Positions 35,228 through 44,315 of a DNA stretch of 64,000 bases are shown piece by piece. The stretch is taken from assembly GCA_036821825.1 (NCBI GenBank), contig DAISIV010000012.1, positions 25,825-89,824 on the forward strand, given 5' to 3'. The notes under the pieces were generated by a model, which saw nothing but the letters and a program-made list of their open reading frames with translations, was not told the origin of the DNA and made no database searches. Source of the stretch: CAITZA01 sp937915285 (GTDB taxonomy: Bacteria > Desulfobacterota > Desulfomonilia > Desulfomonilales > Desulfomonilaceae). The position numbers and the translations under genes were made by a program. Positions within the stretch are counted from its first letter, which is position 1. Each line of letters starts with the position of its first letter.

Positions 35228-35902
35228 CTAACTGGCTCCGTGAGATTCCAGCAATTTGGCCATCTGTCTATTCCCCATCGACATTGCCCACTTGTGAGCC
35301 GTCCAGCCATTTCTATCCGCAGCGTTAATCGAAGCGCCTTTTTCAAGCAAAATCCTGGTGAGTTCTAGATGGGATTCTGAAACGGCTATAATAAGAGCAG
35401 TAGCGCCGTATTGATCCTTGGCCTCAAGGTCAGCGCCGTGTTCGATCAATTCCTTGGCTAATTCCACGTAACCTCTGCGGCTTGCCCTCATCAATGGGGT
35501 CCAGCCATAGTCATCAACTGCATTGAGTTTTGCATTGTTTTTTATCAGGAGTCTGGCGATTTCGATATGGCCCCTCCGACAGGCCTTCATCAGAGGTGTC
35601 GCTCCGTATTGATCGGCTGCCTCTGTGTCGGCTTTGTTTTGGAGTAAGAGATCAACGAGTTCGGTGTGTCCCATGGAAGCCGCCCACAATAGCGCCGTCC
35701 AGCGGGAAGGCGTCTGAGAATTTACGTCGGCCCCCCTTCCCAGCAACTCTCGCACCAATTCGATCCGTCCCTCTGAAGCCGCAAGAATTAATGGGGTGTA
35801 GCCATACTCGTCCGAAGCGTTAGGATCTGCTCCCTTGTTGAGTAGTTGTTTGACCTTGTCGATGTCGCCTTCGCCTGTGGCTAGGAGCAATTTGTTGTCC
35901 AT
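35228..35902 (-). CDS. Ankyrin-repeat protein (first of a tandem pair)
   Basis: About 224 residues from the ATG at 35902 (AGGAGA upstream). It is made almost entirely of about six 33-residue ankyrin repeats, each with the GxTPL/GWTAL, LL..GA pattern. The repeats alternate two flavours: DQYGATPLMKACRRGH / DYGWTPLMRASRRGY, then DQYGATALIIAVSESH / NGWTAHKWAMSMGN. No signal peptide is seen, so it is probably cytoplasmic and protein-binding. The paralogue lies immediately upstream on the same strand with the same architecture and the same MDNKLL/MNDRLL start. The target is unknown. Confidence 0.85.
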   Translation of the reverse strand: MDNKLLLATGEGDIDKVKQLLNKGADPNASDEYGYTPLILAASEGRIELVRELLGRGADVNSQTPSRWTALLWAASMGHTELVDLLLQNKADTEAADQYGATPLMKACRRGHIEIARLLIKNNAKLNAVDDYGWTPLMRASRRGYVELAKELIEHGADLEAKDQYGATALIIAVSESHLELTRILLEKGASINAADRNGWTAHKWAMSMGNRQMAKLLESHGAS

Positions 35903-36008
35903 TGTGGTCTCTCCTAATTTGCAATTCAATTCAAAAGCATTCGAGACATCCGAATGAATGTTGATAAGAGTTTCAACAATCGCTATCCCATAATTCCGTC
36001 TAGATGTA

Positions 36009-36584
36009 TTACTTGTTCTCTGCCTGTTTAAGCGCCTTGATTACTTCTTCATGTCTCATGGATTCGGCCCACATCCTGGCAGTCCAGCTATTTCTGTCCC
36101 TTGCGTCAACGTTCGATCCGCTTTCCAGAAGCAGTTTTACCACGTCTATATGGCCTTCAGCGGCGGCCATGATTAATGCGGTTGCGCCGTATTGATCGGC
36201 TTCCTCCAGGTTAGCGCCTTTTTTGACCAGCTCACGTACAACCTCGGCATAACCGCGTCTGGAGGCTCGCATCAACGCTGTCCAGCCAAATTCATCCTCT
36301 GCGTTTGGATTGGCGTTGTTCTCAAGCAAAACACGCACGACATTATGAAACCCTCTGCGTGACGCCTTCATGAGGGCTGTAGCCCCGTATTGATCAACGG
36401 CGTCGGGTGTAGCTCCATTTTTCAGGAGGACTTCTACGGCCTCGGGAAAACCCATGGAGGCTGCCCACATCAAGGGAGTCCAGCCGAACGGGTCTCTAGT
36501 GTTTACATCAGCTCCCAGACCCAGAAGTTCATTCAGTTCGTCAATATTACCAGTGGTAGCCGCGCTCAGTAGCCTGTCATTCAT
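36009..36584 (-). CDS. Ankyrin-repeat protein (second of a tandem pair)
   Basis: About 191 residues starting MNDRLLSAATTGN at 36584 (GAGGAG 9 bases upstream). It has about five ankyrin repeats: FGWTPLMWAASMGF, DQYGATALMKASRRGF, DEFGWTALMRASRRGY, DQYGATALIMAAAEGH and a final RNSWTARMWAESMRH. Closely parallel repeats in the neighbour show a gene duplication. It ends about 106 bases upstream of the first, and the two are probably co-transcribed. Cytoplasmic scaffold or inhibitor function is guesswork. Confidence 0.85.
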   Translation of the reverse strand: MNDRLLSAATTGNIDELNELLGLGADVNTRDPFGWTPLMWAASMGFPEAVEVLLKNGATPDAVDQYGATALMKASRRGFHNVVRVLLENNANPNAEDEFGWTALMRASRRGYAEVVRELVKKGANLEEADQYGATALIMAAAEGHIDVVKLLLESGSNVDARDRNSWTARMWAESMRHEEVIKALKQAENK

Positions 36585-36914
36585 AATTTTCATCTCCTCA
36601 GGAATTACTCAACCGTAACCTCAATCCAATCGAGCAAAAAGACCACCTATGCAGTGAAAAAATCTTCTGTAAATAACGAGGCTTAAATGATGACAATTGG
36701 CATGCAGCCAATTAAACGGATTTGCCGATTTTTTATATATCATTTCCCGCGTTTGTTTACACTATGTAAATGGTCTGAATGCGCTGGAATTGTAATGGCC
36801 AACATGTAAGATAAAAAACGGAAAGGACGCTCAAATTAGCAGTGAGCGCCCTTTCATGAAATATCTATGATTGTTTGAAAAAAACCTTTGAATTCTGGAG
36901 TATATGATGCTGGT
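36585..36914. other. Intergenic region containing a terminator
   Basis: About 330 AT-rich bases between an ankyrin gene and an RRM gene, both leftward. It holds the RRM terminator and presumably the ankyrin promoter, for which I see no clear boxes. Confidence 0.5.
36813..36854 (-). terminator. Rho-independent terminator of the RRM gene
   Basis: A 12-bp stem with one mismatch (36822-36833 with 36843-36854) and a 9-base loop, followed on the minus strand by TTTTTT (36813-36818 region). It sits about 60 bases after the RRM stop. Confidence 0.75.
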
Positions 36915-37232
36915 CTACCTCCAGCCGCCACCACCCTTGCCGCGTCCTCCACCGCCCTGTCGATCTCCGCGATCCCTGTCTGTACGGGGACGGGCCTCAT
37001 TAACTTTTATGCTGCGTCCCATGAAGTCCTTGGCGTCCAGTTCCTGTATGGCGCGTAATCCATCCTCACGTTCTGGCATTTTGACAAAACCAAATCCCCG
37101 AGGTCTACCTGTGAATTTGTCGGATATGATAGTTGCAGATTCAACCTGTCCGAATGTTTCAAACAACTCTTTCAGTTGATCCTCGTTGGTGTCGAAAGAC
37201 AGGTTACCGACATAGATGTTAATAGCGGCCAC
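36915..37232 (-). CDS. RRM-domain RNA-binding protein (glycine-rich, cold-shock type)
   Basis: 105 residues. A single RNA recognition motif shows RNP2 IYVGNLSF and RNP1 RGFGFVKM, followed by a short Gly/Arg tail (GGGGRGKGGGG). Such bacterial Rbp proteins bind RNA and are often cold-induced. GTG at 37232 is chosen as start because AAGGAG lies 8 bases upstream; the open frame continues to 37382 but without RRM homology. Its long upstream region (about 390 bases to the next gene) could be a regulatory leader. Confidence 0.88.
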   Translation of the reverse strand: MAAINIYVGNLSFDTNEDQLKELFETFGQVESATIISDKFTGRPRGFGFVKMPEREDGLRAIQELDAKDFMGRSIKVNEARPRTDRDRGDRQGGGGRGKGGGGWR

Positions 37233-37626
37233 TTTTTCTACTCCTTTAATGAAATAGCCCTCAATTGATCGTTGGGAGCATGTTAAAAGGCGAGTTCGCC
37301 CGTAGTCCTGGACGGGATTTTCTTGCAGAATCGATGGATCGAGGCACGAGCGTTGATACCATAAAACCCTATCTTGCTTCACGCCCGTGAACCTGATCGG
37401 CCGGGAGGGAAAGACAAGTCAAATCTTACAGAAATCTAAATCCAAGGCGCCACTATTGTCAAGACAAATTAGCGCCATACTGGCTTCAAAATGTACCTGG
37501 ATATTCCATTACATTGGGCGGCACAGCAAGTCTTGAACTGTGGTGAAAGGGTATGATTGACATGTCAGGCGGTGTTTGTTACCGATATATGGTTGAACCA
37601 TCAAAAAAAATAAAAGGATTAGTGCA
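37233..37626. other. Divergent intergenic region between the RRM gene and an LsrF-like gene
   Basis: About 390 bases. No gene; I found no convincing consensus promoter or RNA. It could hold a thermosensitive leader for the RRM gene, unproven. Confidence 0.4.
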
Positions 37627-38511
37627 ATGGCTGACATGGATGGAATTATAGAGGCCCGGGATGTAGCGGCAAGGAATTGTTCAGGCAAGGGTCGTTACCA
37701 CTTGAAAGGCTGTGACCACCTTGACTGGGGCATGAAGAACCGAATGGCCAGGATAATCAAACCAGACACTGGCCGAACAGTGATGCTTGCAGTTGATCAT
37801 GGTTACTTTCAGGGTCCGACTTCGGGACTCGAAATAATGGAGGACACTTTAGGGCCTCTTGCAGGCTATGCGGATTGCCTCATGTTGACACGTGGCATTT
37901 TGAGGACCTCGGTCTCACCGGCAGTCCAGGCTCCCATTGTTCTGAGGGTTTCCGGAGGCCAGAGCGTGTTGAGCGAGCTGTCCAACGAAAACTGGAATGT
38001 GGCCATAGATGACTGTGTGAGGCTGAATGCTGCGGGAATGGCTCTCTCCATTTATGTTGGAGCCCCTTACGAACACCAGACATTGGAGGCCTTCGCGGAT
38101 CTTATAGATGCTGGCTATTCTGCGGGTATACCGGTACTGGCTGTAACCGCAGTGGGTAGAGATATGGCGCGAGATGCCCGTTACCTTTCATTATCATCAC
38201 GAATTGCGGCCGAGATGGGCGCTAACATAGTCAAGACCTATTTTTGCGAGAATTTTGAACGAGTTACCTCCACATGCCCGGTACCTATCGTTATGGCTGG
38301 TGGAAAGAAGCTAGCGGAAATCGACGCCTTGACCATGGCCTACAACGCAGTTCAGCAAGGCGCTGTCGGAGTAGACATGGGGCGCAACATATTCCAGTCT
38401 GATTGTCCGATCGGCATGATAAAGGCTGTAAAAGCAGTTGTCCATTTTGACGAGAAGCCCGAGAAGGCTATCAAGATTTATGAAGACGAGAAAAAGCAGT
38501 CAAAAGGTTAA
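37627..38511 (+). CDS. lsrF: LsrF-like class I aldolase/thiolase
   Basis: 294 residues. It is strikingly like E. coli LsrF along its length: the LKGC..LDWGM start, VMLAVDHGYFQGPTSGLE, LTRGILRTSV, IVKTYF with the probable Schiff-base or catalytic Lys, and VMAGGKKL, GVDMGRNIFQS. LsrF catalyses the last step of phospho-AI-2 breakdown, transferring an acetyl group to CoA. No lsrK, lsrG or lsr transporter is in the window, and related aldolases serve other sugar-phosphate pathways. So AI-2 degradation is possible but not certain. A zinc alcohol dehydrogenase follows about 60 bases later, probably the same operon. Confidence 0.88.
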   Translation: MADMDGIIEARDVAARNCSGKGRYHLKGCDHLDWGMKNRMARIIKPDTGRTVMLAVDHGYFQGPTSGLEIMEDTLGPLAGYADCLMLTRGILRTSVSPAVQAPIVLRVSGGQSVLSELSNENWNVAIDDCVRLNAAGMALSIYVGAPYEHQTLEAFADLIDAGYSAGIPVLAVTAVGRDMARDARYLSLSSRIAAEMGANIVKTYFCENFERVTSTCPVPIVMAGGKKLAEIDALTMAYNAVQQGAVGVDMGRNIFQSDCPIGMIKAVKAVVHFDEKPEKAIKIYEDEKKQSKG

Positions 38512-38572
38512 AAAACGCGTAAAACCTTAGCGAGAGACTGAATTGAATCATTCCCATCAGGTGGTATAGATC

Positions 38573-39598
38573 ATGCGAGTTGCGGTTTATTACAATAACC
38601 ACGATGTAAGACTGGAAGAGCGTGAGGTCCCATCTATTGGGGCAAACGAATTATTGGTGAGAGTTTGGGCCAGTGGGATCTGTGGAAGCGATGTGCTCGA
38701 ATGGTATCGTCTGCCCAAGGCTCCGCTCGTGCTTGGTCATGAGATAGCGGGAGAAATTGTCCAGGTCGGTCAGGATGTTGAAAACTGGTCAGTTGGGCAA
38801 AGAGTCTTTGTATCGCACCATGTGCCATGCAATATGTGCAGGTATTGCCTATCTGATCATCATTCGGTTTGTGACACACTTGCCAGGACAAATTTTGATC
38901 CAGGTGGATTTTCCGAATACCTTAGAGTACCGGCCATTAATGTGCGCAATGGTATTTATGAGCTTCCGTCAGGCATGAGTTATGAGCAGGCGGTATTTGT
39001 TGAGCCTTTGGCATGTGTATACCGGGGTCAGCAACATGTTGGGTGGAAGCCAGGACGCCGTGTGCTTGTGATAGGGGCCGGCATGGCAGGGTTACTTCAC
39101 GTGCAATTAGCAGCGAAGTCGGGGGCGGCCAAGGTCGTGGCCGTTGACATAAACCCGGGCCGTCTCGAAATGGCCTCCCACTTTGGGGCTGACCACACGC
39201 TCCTCGCCGGCGCCGACATGATAGACAGCTTCAAAAGCCTCAACGATGGTCGACTCGCCGAGATAGTGGTGATCTCCACAGGGGCAAAGTCAGCAATAGA
39301 ACAGGCGTTTCAGGCCGTGGACAAGGGGGGGGCCATCCTGTTTTTTGCCCCGACCGACCCTGGAGTCAAGATTGACATGCCTTTCAATGATCTGTGGCGT
39401 AAGGAAATAACGATGACCTCATCTTACGCAGGCAGTCCGAGAGACATACTGGCGGCCATAGAGCTGATTTCATCCGGTAGGATAAACGTGGAACCAATGA
39501 TTACGCACCGACTGCCGCTTGCAAGAACCCAGGAGGGTTTTGGGCTTGTGGCAGAGGCAGGAGCTTCAATTAAGGTCGTGATTGAACCTCAAAAATAA
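38573..39598 (+). CDS. Zinc-dependent medium-chain alcohol dehydrogenase
   Basis: 341 residues. The catalytic zinc site is GICGSDVLEW with GHEIAGEI (Cys and His ligands). The structural zinc site is CNMCRYC followed by a later Cys. The NAD(P) fold starts VLVIGAGMAGLLHV, with DINPGRL deciding the cofactor (the Asp favours NAD). It resembles sorbitol/threonine-type dehydrogenases. It probably acts on a polyol or hydroxy acid, perhaps together with the upstream aldolase. AGGTGG lies about 8 bases before the ATG. Confidence 0.88.
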   Translation: MRVAVYYNNHDVRLEEREVPSIGANELLVRVWASGICGSDVLEWYRLPKAPLVLGHEIAGEIVQVGQDVENWSVGQRVFVSHHVPCNMCRYCLSDHHSVCDTLARTNFDPGGFSEYLRVPAINVRNGIYELPSGMSYEQAVFVEPLACVYRGQQHVGWKPGRRVLVIGAGMAGLLHVQLAAKSGAAKVVAVDINPGRLEMASHFGADHTLLAGADMIDSFKSLNDGRLAEIVVISTGAKSAIEQAFQAVDKGGAILFFAPTDPGVKIDMPFNDLWRKEITMTSSYAGSPRDILAAIELISSGRINVEPMITHRLPLARTQEGFGLVAEAGASIKVVIEPQK

Positions 39599-39808
39599 TC
39601 CTTTAACGATGAATCATGTTCACGCTTAGCCCCAAAGTGCTCGATTCACAGAACATGGGAGCGCTTCAACAAGACATGGCCTCTAACCAGACCGTGTAAT
39701 CTTTCACATCATCAATGGTGACAAGGCGGTCAGCCGGGCATGCGGACTGCCTTTATACCAGAAAATCTCAAGTTTTTCCGACGGTCGAAAATAGGGAATT
39801 AAGCTGTC

Positions 39809-40999
39809 ATGAAATCGACTCCCTCTTCCGAGATCAATAACAGACTGGAAGCTCTAAAGTTGGCCATGTCCGCTGAAGAAATCGATATGGCCATTATCGT
39901 TCAGAAGGTAGACCTGTTTTATTTCTCAGGAACCGCTCAAGACGCTCATTTATTGGTTCCTGTTGATTCTGATCCTGAACTATTAGTAAGAAAGAGTCTC
40001 GAGCGTGCATTGGAGGACTCTCCGATCAAGCGTATTACAGCAACCAGGAGTCTATCGGACATCAAAGATGTTGCTTTGGGATCGGGATCTGCCCGAATGA
40101 AAAGAGTAGGTCTCGAGCTTGATGTTCTGCCCGTGAACAATTTCAGGATGTATGAAAAGCTATTTCCTCATTCAGAATTTGTCGACATTTCGCCCATGAT
40201 CCGTAAACTACGATCGGTCAAATCTGCGTATGAGATCGATTTGATGAGAAAGGCCGCTGAACTTAATGACTCCATGTTCGCTTACGCCAGACAAATACTG
40301 AGACCCGGAATGGTTGAGATGGAGTTCGCCGGACTTCTGGAGGCCTTTCTAAGAAAAAGAGAACACCAAGGCCTCGTAAGGGTCAGAAGTTTTAACAATG
40401 AAGTGTTTTACGGTCATATAATGGCGGGAGTCAACCTTGCAGTACCGAGTTGCTCGGTAGGTCCCACCGGTGGCCCTGGACCCAACGCTTCCATGCCTCA
40501 AGGGGCCGGGACCAGGGTTATCAGAGAAAACGAACCAGTCCAGATTGATTATGTGGGCTCTTACAAAGGCTACATTGTTGACCAGGCCAGAACCTTTTTC
40601 ATTGGCCAGGCCGGGGAAGAGTTTCTAAAGGTCCACGATCTGGCGCTGAAAATTCAACAGGCAATTATGGAAAAGGGTAAAGCTGGGGTCGTAGCAGAGT
40701 CCCTATATGAAATGGCAGTCAGGATGGCTTCGGAAGAGGGCCGTCTCGAGGGTTTTATGGGATATCCTCAAGCAGTTCCTTTTGTTGGGCATGGCATAGG
40801 CCTTGAGTTGGATGAGTTGCCCATAGTGGGCAAAAAGTCGTTTCAAATACTGCAAGAAGGCATGGTAATAGCCCTCGAACCGAAATTCATTCTGCCAGGA
40901 AAAGGGCTGGCCGGAATTGAAAACAGTTTTGTTGTCGGAAAACACTGTTTGGAGAGACTTACAAAATTCGGTGACCAGATTCAGATAGTAAATTGCTGA
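39809..40999 (+). CDS. M24-family metallopeptidase (Xaa-Pro peptidase-like)
   Basis: 396 residues. The N-terminal creatinase-like domain is followed by the pita-bread fold from about residue 155. Metal ligands appear present: IDYVGSYKGYIVDQ (two Asp), GHGIGLELDE (His), EPKF (Glu) and IENS (Glu). The likely role is aminopeptidase P-type cleavage of Xaa-Pro peptides or prolidase; creatinase-type hydrolysis is an alternative. It is convergent with the Mo-hydroxylase operon. Confidence 0.88.
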   Translation: MKSTPSSEINNRLEALKLAMSAEEIDMAIIVQKVDLFYFSGTAQDAHLLVPVDSDPELLVRKSLERALEDSPIKRITATRSLSDIKDVALGSGSARMKRVGLELDVLPVNNFRMYEKLFPHSEFVDISPMIRKLRSVKSAYEIDLMRKAAELNDSMFAYARQILRPGMVEMEFAGLLEAFLRKREHQGLVRVRSFNNEVFYGHIMAGVNLAVPSCSVGPTGGPGPNASMPQGAGTRVIRENEPVQIDYVGSYKGYIVDQARTFFIGQAGEEFLKVHDLALKIQQAIMEKGKAGVVAESLYEMAVRMASEEGRLEGFMGYPQAVPFVGHGIGLELDELPIVGKKSFQILQEGMVIALEPKFILPGKGLAGIENSFVVGKHCLERLTKFGDQIQIVNC

Positions 41000-41102
41000 A
41001 ATCTTGCCTATAAAAAACTGCCTCACCCATAAAATGCCGAACCGGGTTCCCGCTTGCATTTGCCAGGCAAGAAATTCCTCAAACAGCTAAAAAATGGGTT
41101 TT

Positions 41103-41129
41103 GGGGATGACAAGTTGATCGTCACCCCC
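41103..41129 (-). terminator. Hairpin between M24 peptidase and the Mo-hydroxylase operon
   Basis: 9-bp stem (41103-41111 with 41121-41129), with a G-U pair when read on the minus strand. TTTTTT follows after a short AC-rich stretch, so it may end the operon. Confidence 0.4.
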
Positions 41130-41141
41130 TTACTCTAGAGT

Positions 41142-43418
41142 TTATTCGGCTTTATCCCTAGTTGCGTTGAGGATCTTCTCTGGCGTTATAGGAAGGTCCT
41201 TGCACCTGTAACCGGTGGCGTGGTACACAGCTTCCGAGATGGCAGGAGCAGTGGGCGAAGCCAGTCCTTCTCCGGTTTCTTTTGCCCCCATGGGGCCTTC
41301 AGGTTCAAAAGTGTCTACATGAACCACTTCGCTAGGAGGCATGTCCATGGCGGTAGGCATCTTGTAATCAGCAAAATCCAGACTCAGAGTCTTGCCGCCA
41401 TCCATGATCATCTGTTCGGAAAGGGCATAACCTAAACCCATCTGAATGGACCCAGCGAGTTGTCCTTCCACGCTTCTAGGGTTGATGACGGTTCCGCAGT
41501 CATGGGCAGTCCACATGTTTTTGACCTTCACCAAGCCGGTTTCTTTGTCAACCTCTATCTCGGCAATTTGCGCCCCGAATCCGAAAGCGGGTGTGACCAG
41601 ACCTTTGCCTCTGGGTGTGTAGGATCCCCTGGCTACCAATGGTTCTCCACGGTTGGCCTTTTGGACCATGGCAACTGCGTCTCCGAAAGACATGCCGTAG
41701 TCGTGTCTTGCAGTCGCCTGAACCCTGCCGTTCTTGCACTCTATGTCGTGGATTACGTTGAGATTGAACCTTGCTGATACGGCTCCAAATAACTGCTGTT
41801 TGATCTTCCGGGCGGCGTCTATTACTGCGTTTCCTGCCATGAGCGTAACACGGCTTCCCCAGGTTCCAAGATCGCCCTGAGGCGTCATGGCAGTGTCAGC
41901 GGTAGTCAGCCGGATGTCCTCCATCCGCAGTCCCAATTCCTCTGCAAGTATCTGTTTAAGCGCCGTGTCCGAGCCCTGTCCGATGTCTGAAGCCATTGTT
42001 AGAAGGTGAGCTGTCCCATCGGAAAAAACTCTGACCTCAGCGGCCGAGAATGGATACTGTGTGTTGAACCAGTTAAAAACCCCGCCTGAAATAAAGCTGT
42101 AGCAGCCAATTCCAATGCCCTGTCCAGGCTTGAGAGACTTCCTTTTCTCACGCCATCCGCTCATCTCGGCAACAGCCTGTATGGACTCAGAAAAACCACA
42201 ACTCGATATTGTTGCGACATCAGGTATCTTGTCCCCACTGACCTGGGCGTTTTTCAACCGGATATCAACAGGATCAATACCCAGTTCCTCAGCGGCGATG
42301 TTCATCTGGACTTCGGACGCATAAAGTGACTGAGGCGCTCCAAAACCTCTCATGGCGCTGGCGGGCGGTTTATTGGTGTAAATATGCTCTCCGAGGAAAC
42401 GGTAATTCGGGTAACGGTAAAGCATCGCTCCGAAATTTCCACATAGAAAAGTGGCCGTCGGACCCATGGCATTGTATGCCCCACCGTCAAGCTGGATTCT
42501 CAAATCCTTGGAAACCAGAGTTCCATCCTTCTTGAAACCCACTTTAGAACGGATTGTCATTGGATGGCGGCGTCTTCCGGCTAGGAATTCTTCTTGTCGG
42601 TCAAGAGTGAACTTGACAGGACGGCCAGTTTTCTTCGCCATCAGGGCGGCGCAGAATTCCCAGGTCCTCAATTCCATCTTTCCGCCGAATCCCCCCCCAA
42701 CATAAGGCTTGATTATCCTGATGTCATTCTCTCTCATGCCCAGGGTAGAGGCTAACAGACACTGCACTATGTATGGAGTCTGGGTGGAAGTCCAAAGAGT
42801 GATCCTGCCATCGAGATCAACTTGAGCGAGGGCGGAGCATGGTTCGAGATAGGCATGGCTTATGGCCTGAAACTTAAATGTGTCTTCGCGAACATAGTCA
42901 GATTCGGCAAACCCTTTTTCGATGTCCCCGTATTTTATCTTCCTGTTGACGCTGATGTTTGAGGGGCAGTATTCATGAATGACTGGAGCCCCCTGGGCGA
43001 TCGAAGAAGCTACATCAAAAACTGCGGGTAATTCCTCATATTCTACTTCTATAAGATCAAGAGCTTCTTCTGCTGTGTCTCTGTCAATAGCGGCAACCGC
43101 GGCAACCTCATCCCCGATGAACCTGACCTTATCGACTGCCAGAGGATATTCGTCCTGAGTTTCGGGAAAGAGCCTCCAGTTGCCGTATTTAACCTTTGGA
43201 GTGTCCTCAGCGGTTAGTACGCACTTAACCCCGGGCAGTTTCAGAGCCTTGCTGGTATCGATGTTCTTGATGATCCCATGAGCTATCGGACTCCTGAGGA
43301 TTCGGCCATGGAGCGTGCCTGGAAGCCTTATGTCATCGGTATATAAAGCAGAGCCTCTAGCCTTGGCCTCAGCGTCTGTTCTTGGCACGTCTTTTCCTAC
43401 AATGCTGAATTCTTTCAT
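41142..43418 (-). CDS. Molybdenum-binding large subunit of a xanthine-dehydrogenase-family enzyme
   Basis: About 758 residues. Mo-cofactor motifs: GGGFGGKMELRTWEF, MRGFGAPQ with the Arg/Gln contacts, ASDIGQGSDT, and near the C-terminus MGAKETGEGL with the probable catalytic Glu. The CO-dehydrogenase AYRCSFR loop is absent, so this is a hydroxylase/dehydrogenase and not a CODH. The ATG at 43418 has AAAGG about 7 bases upstream; a TTG at 43433 is less likely. It is the last gene of the eight-gene operon. It likely adds a hydroxyl from water to a CoA-activated or free heterocyclic or aromatic substrate, or reduces it. Confidence 0.92.
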   Translation of the reverse strand: MKEFSIVGKDVPRTDAEAKARGSALYTDDIRLPGTLHGRILRSPIAHGIIKNIDTSKALKLPGVKCVLTAEDTPKVKYGNWRLFPETQDEYPLAVDKVRFIGDEVAAVAAIDRDTAEEALDLIEVEYEELPAVFDVASSIAQGAPVIHEYCPSNISVNRKIKYGDIEKGFAESDYVREDTFKFQAISHAYLEPCSALAQVDLDGRITLWTSTQTPYIVQCLLASTLGMRENDIRIIKPYVGGGFGGKMELRTWEFCAALMAKKTGRPVKFTLDRQEEFLAGRRRHPMTIRSKVGFKKDGTLVSKDLRIQLDGGAYNAMGPTATFLCGNFGAMLYRYPNYRFLGEHIYTNKPPASAMRGFGAPQSLYASEVQMNIAAEELGIDPVDIRLKNAQVSGDKIPDVATISSCGFSESIQAVAEMSGWREKRKSLKPGQGIGIGCYSFISGGVFNWFNTQYPFSAAEVRVFSDGTAHLLTMASDIGQGSDTALKQILAEELGLRMEDIRLTTADTAMTPQGDLGTWGSRVTLMAGNAVIDAARKIKQQLFGAVSARFNLNVIHDIECKNGRVQATARHDYGMSFGDAVAMVQKANRGEPLVARGSYTPRGKGLVTPAFGFGAQIAEIEVDKETGLVKVKNMWTAHDCGTVINPRSVEGQLAGSIQMGLGYALSEQMIMDGGKTLSLDFADYKMPTAMDMPPSEVVHVDTFEPEGPMGAKETGEGLASPTAPAISEAVYHATGYRCKDLPITPEKILNATRDKAE

Positions 43419-43433
43419 TATGCTACCTTTCAA

Positions 43434-44315
43434 CTAAGAATGACGCGCATGGGAGCGTTCATAAGCTTCAGAGATTGCCCGTTTGGCCAAAACGGCCACC
43501 ATACTCTTTCGATAGTCCCTCGTTGCCCGGACATCTGATATGGGGCTGGCTTCCTCCGACGCCATTTGAGCGGCGTATTGGACCGTTTCAGGATCGAATT
43601 GCCTGCCGACCAGAGCGGCTTCAGCTTTTACAGCTCGCAAAGGAACCGGAGCGACTGCGCCCAGCACAATCCTGGCCTCCGCCAACACCTCGGACTCCAG
43701 CCTTATTGCTACACCAACCCCTGCGGCAGCTATGTCCACACCGCACCTGGCCGATATCCTCATGTACGAAGCGCCGGTCTGAGGCCTTGGAGCAGGCAGA
43801 GTTATGGCAGTCATGATCTCGTCAACGTTTTTTACCGTAGCTCCAGGTCCTAGAAAGAAGTCCATCAATTTTACTTTCCGTTTTGCTCTGCTACTGACCA
43901 GAGACACCTCTGCGTCCATCACCATTAACGGTGGGGCGCTGTCTGCCGATGGTGCAGCATTGCACAGGTTCCCGGCTAGGGTCGCCATGTTGCGAACCTC
44001 TATGTTGGCCATGGTCTGGACAGCCTGAATCAGCGCAGGATAATGTTCAATAATGTCCGCATGATTCAATACCTCAGAAAGCAGAGCCGTTGATCCTATT
44101 TCAAGTCCGTTTTGGGGGTTGAATTTTATGTAATGCAGTTCTGGTATTTCTTTAAGGTTTATGATTGTCCTGGGTTTCAGTCGACCGTGGCTCATTTTTA
44201 CCATCATGTCGGTCCCACCCGCCATAACAAACGCTCCATCCCCCTTCTGCCCAAGGAGTTCCAGTGAATCTTCAAGGGTCTTTGGAGCAAAATATTCGAA
44301 TCTCGGGAGCCTCAT
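43434..44315 (-). CDS. FAD-binding medium subunit of the same Mo enzyme
   Basis: 293 residues. The FAD motifs are VMAGGTDMMVKM and NIEVRNMATLAGNLCNAAPSADSAPPL, followed by the CODH-type C-terminal domain. No extra ferredoxin insert is seen, which argues against a 4-hydroxybenzoyl-CoA reductase with the additional 4Fe-4S cluster. The gene overlaps the 2Fe-2S gene by 4 bases (ATGA) and ends just before the large-subunit gene, indicating tight coupling. Confidence 0.93.
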   Translation of the reverse strand: MRLPRFEYFAPKTLEDSLELLGQKGDGAFVMAGGTDMMVKMSHGRLKPRTIINLKEIPELHYIKFNPQNGLEIGSTALLSEVLNHADIIEHYPALIQAVQTMANIEVRNMATLAGNLCNAAPSADSAPPLMVMDAEVSLVSSRAKRKVKLMDFFLGPGATVKNVDEIMTAITLPAPRPQTGASYMRISARCGVDIAAAGVGVAIRLESEVLAEARIVLGAVAPVPLRAVKAEAALVGRQFDPETVQYAAQMASEEASPISDVRATRDYRKSMVAVLAKRAISEAYERSHARHS

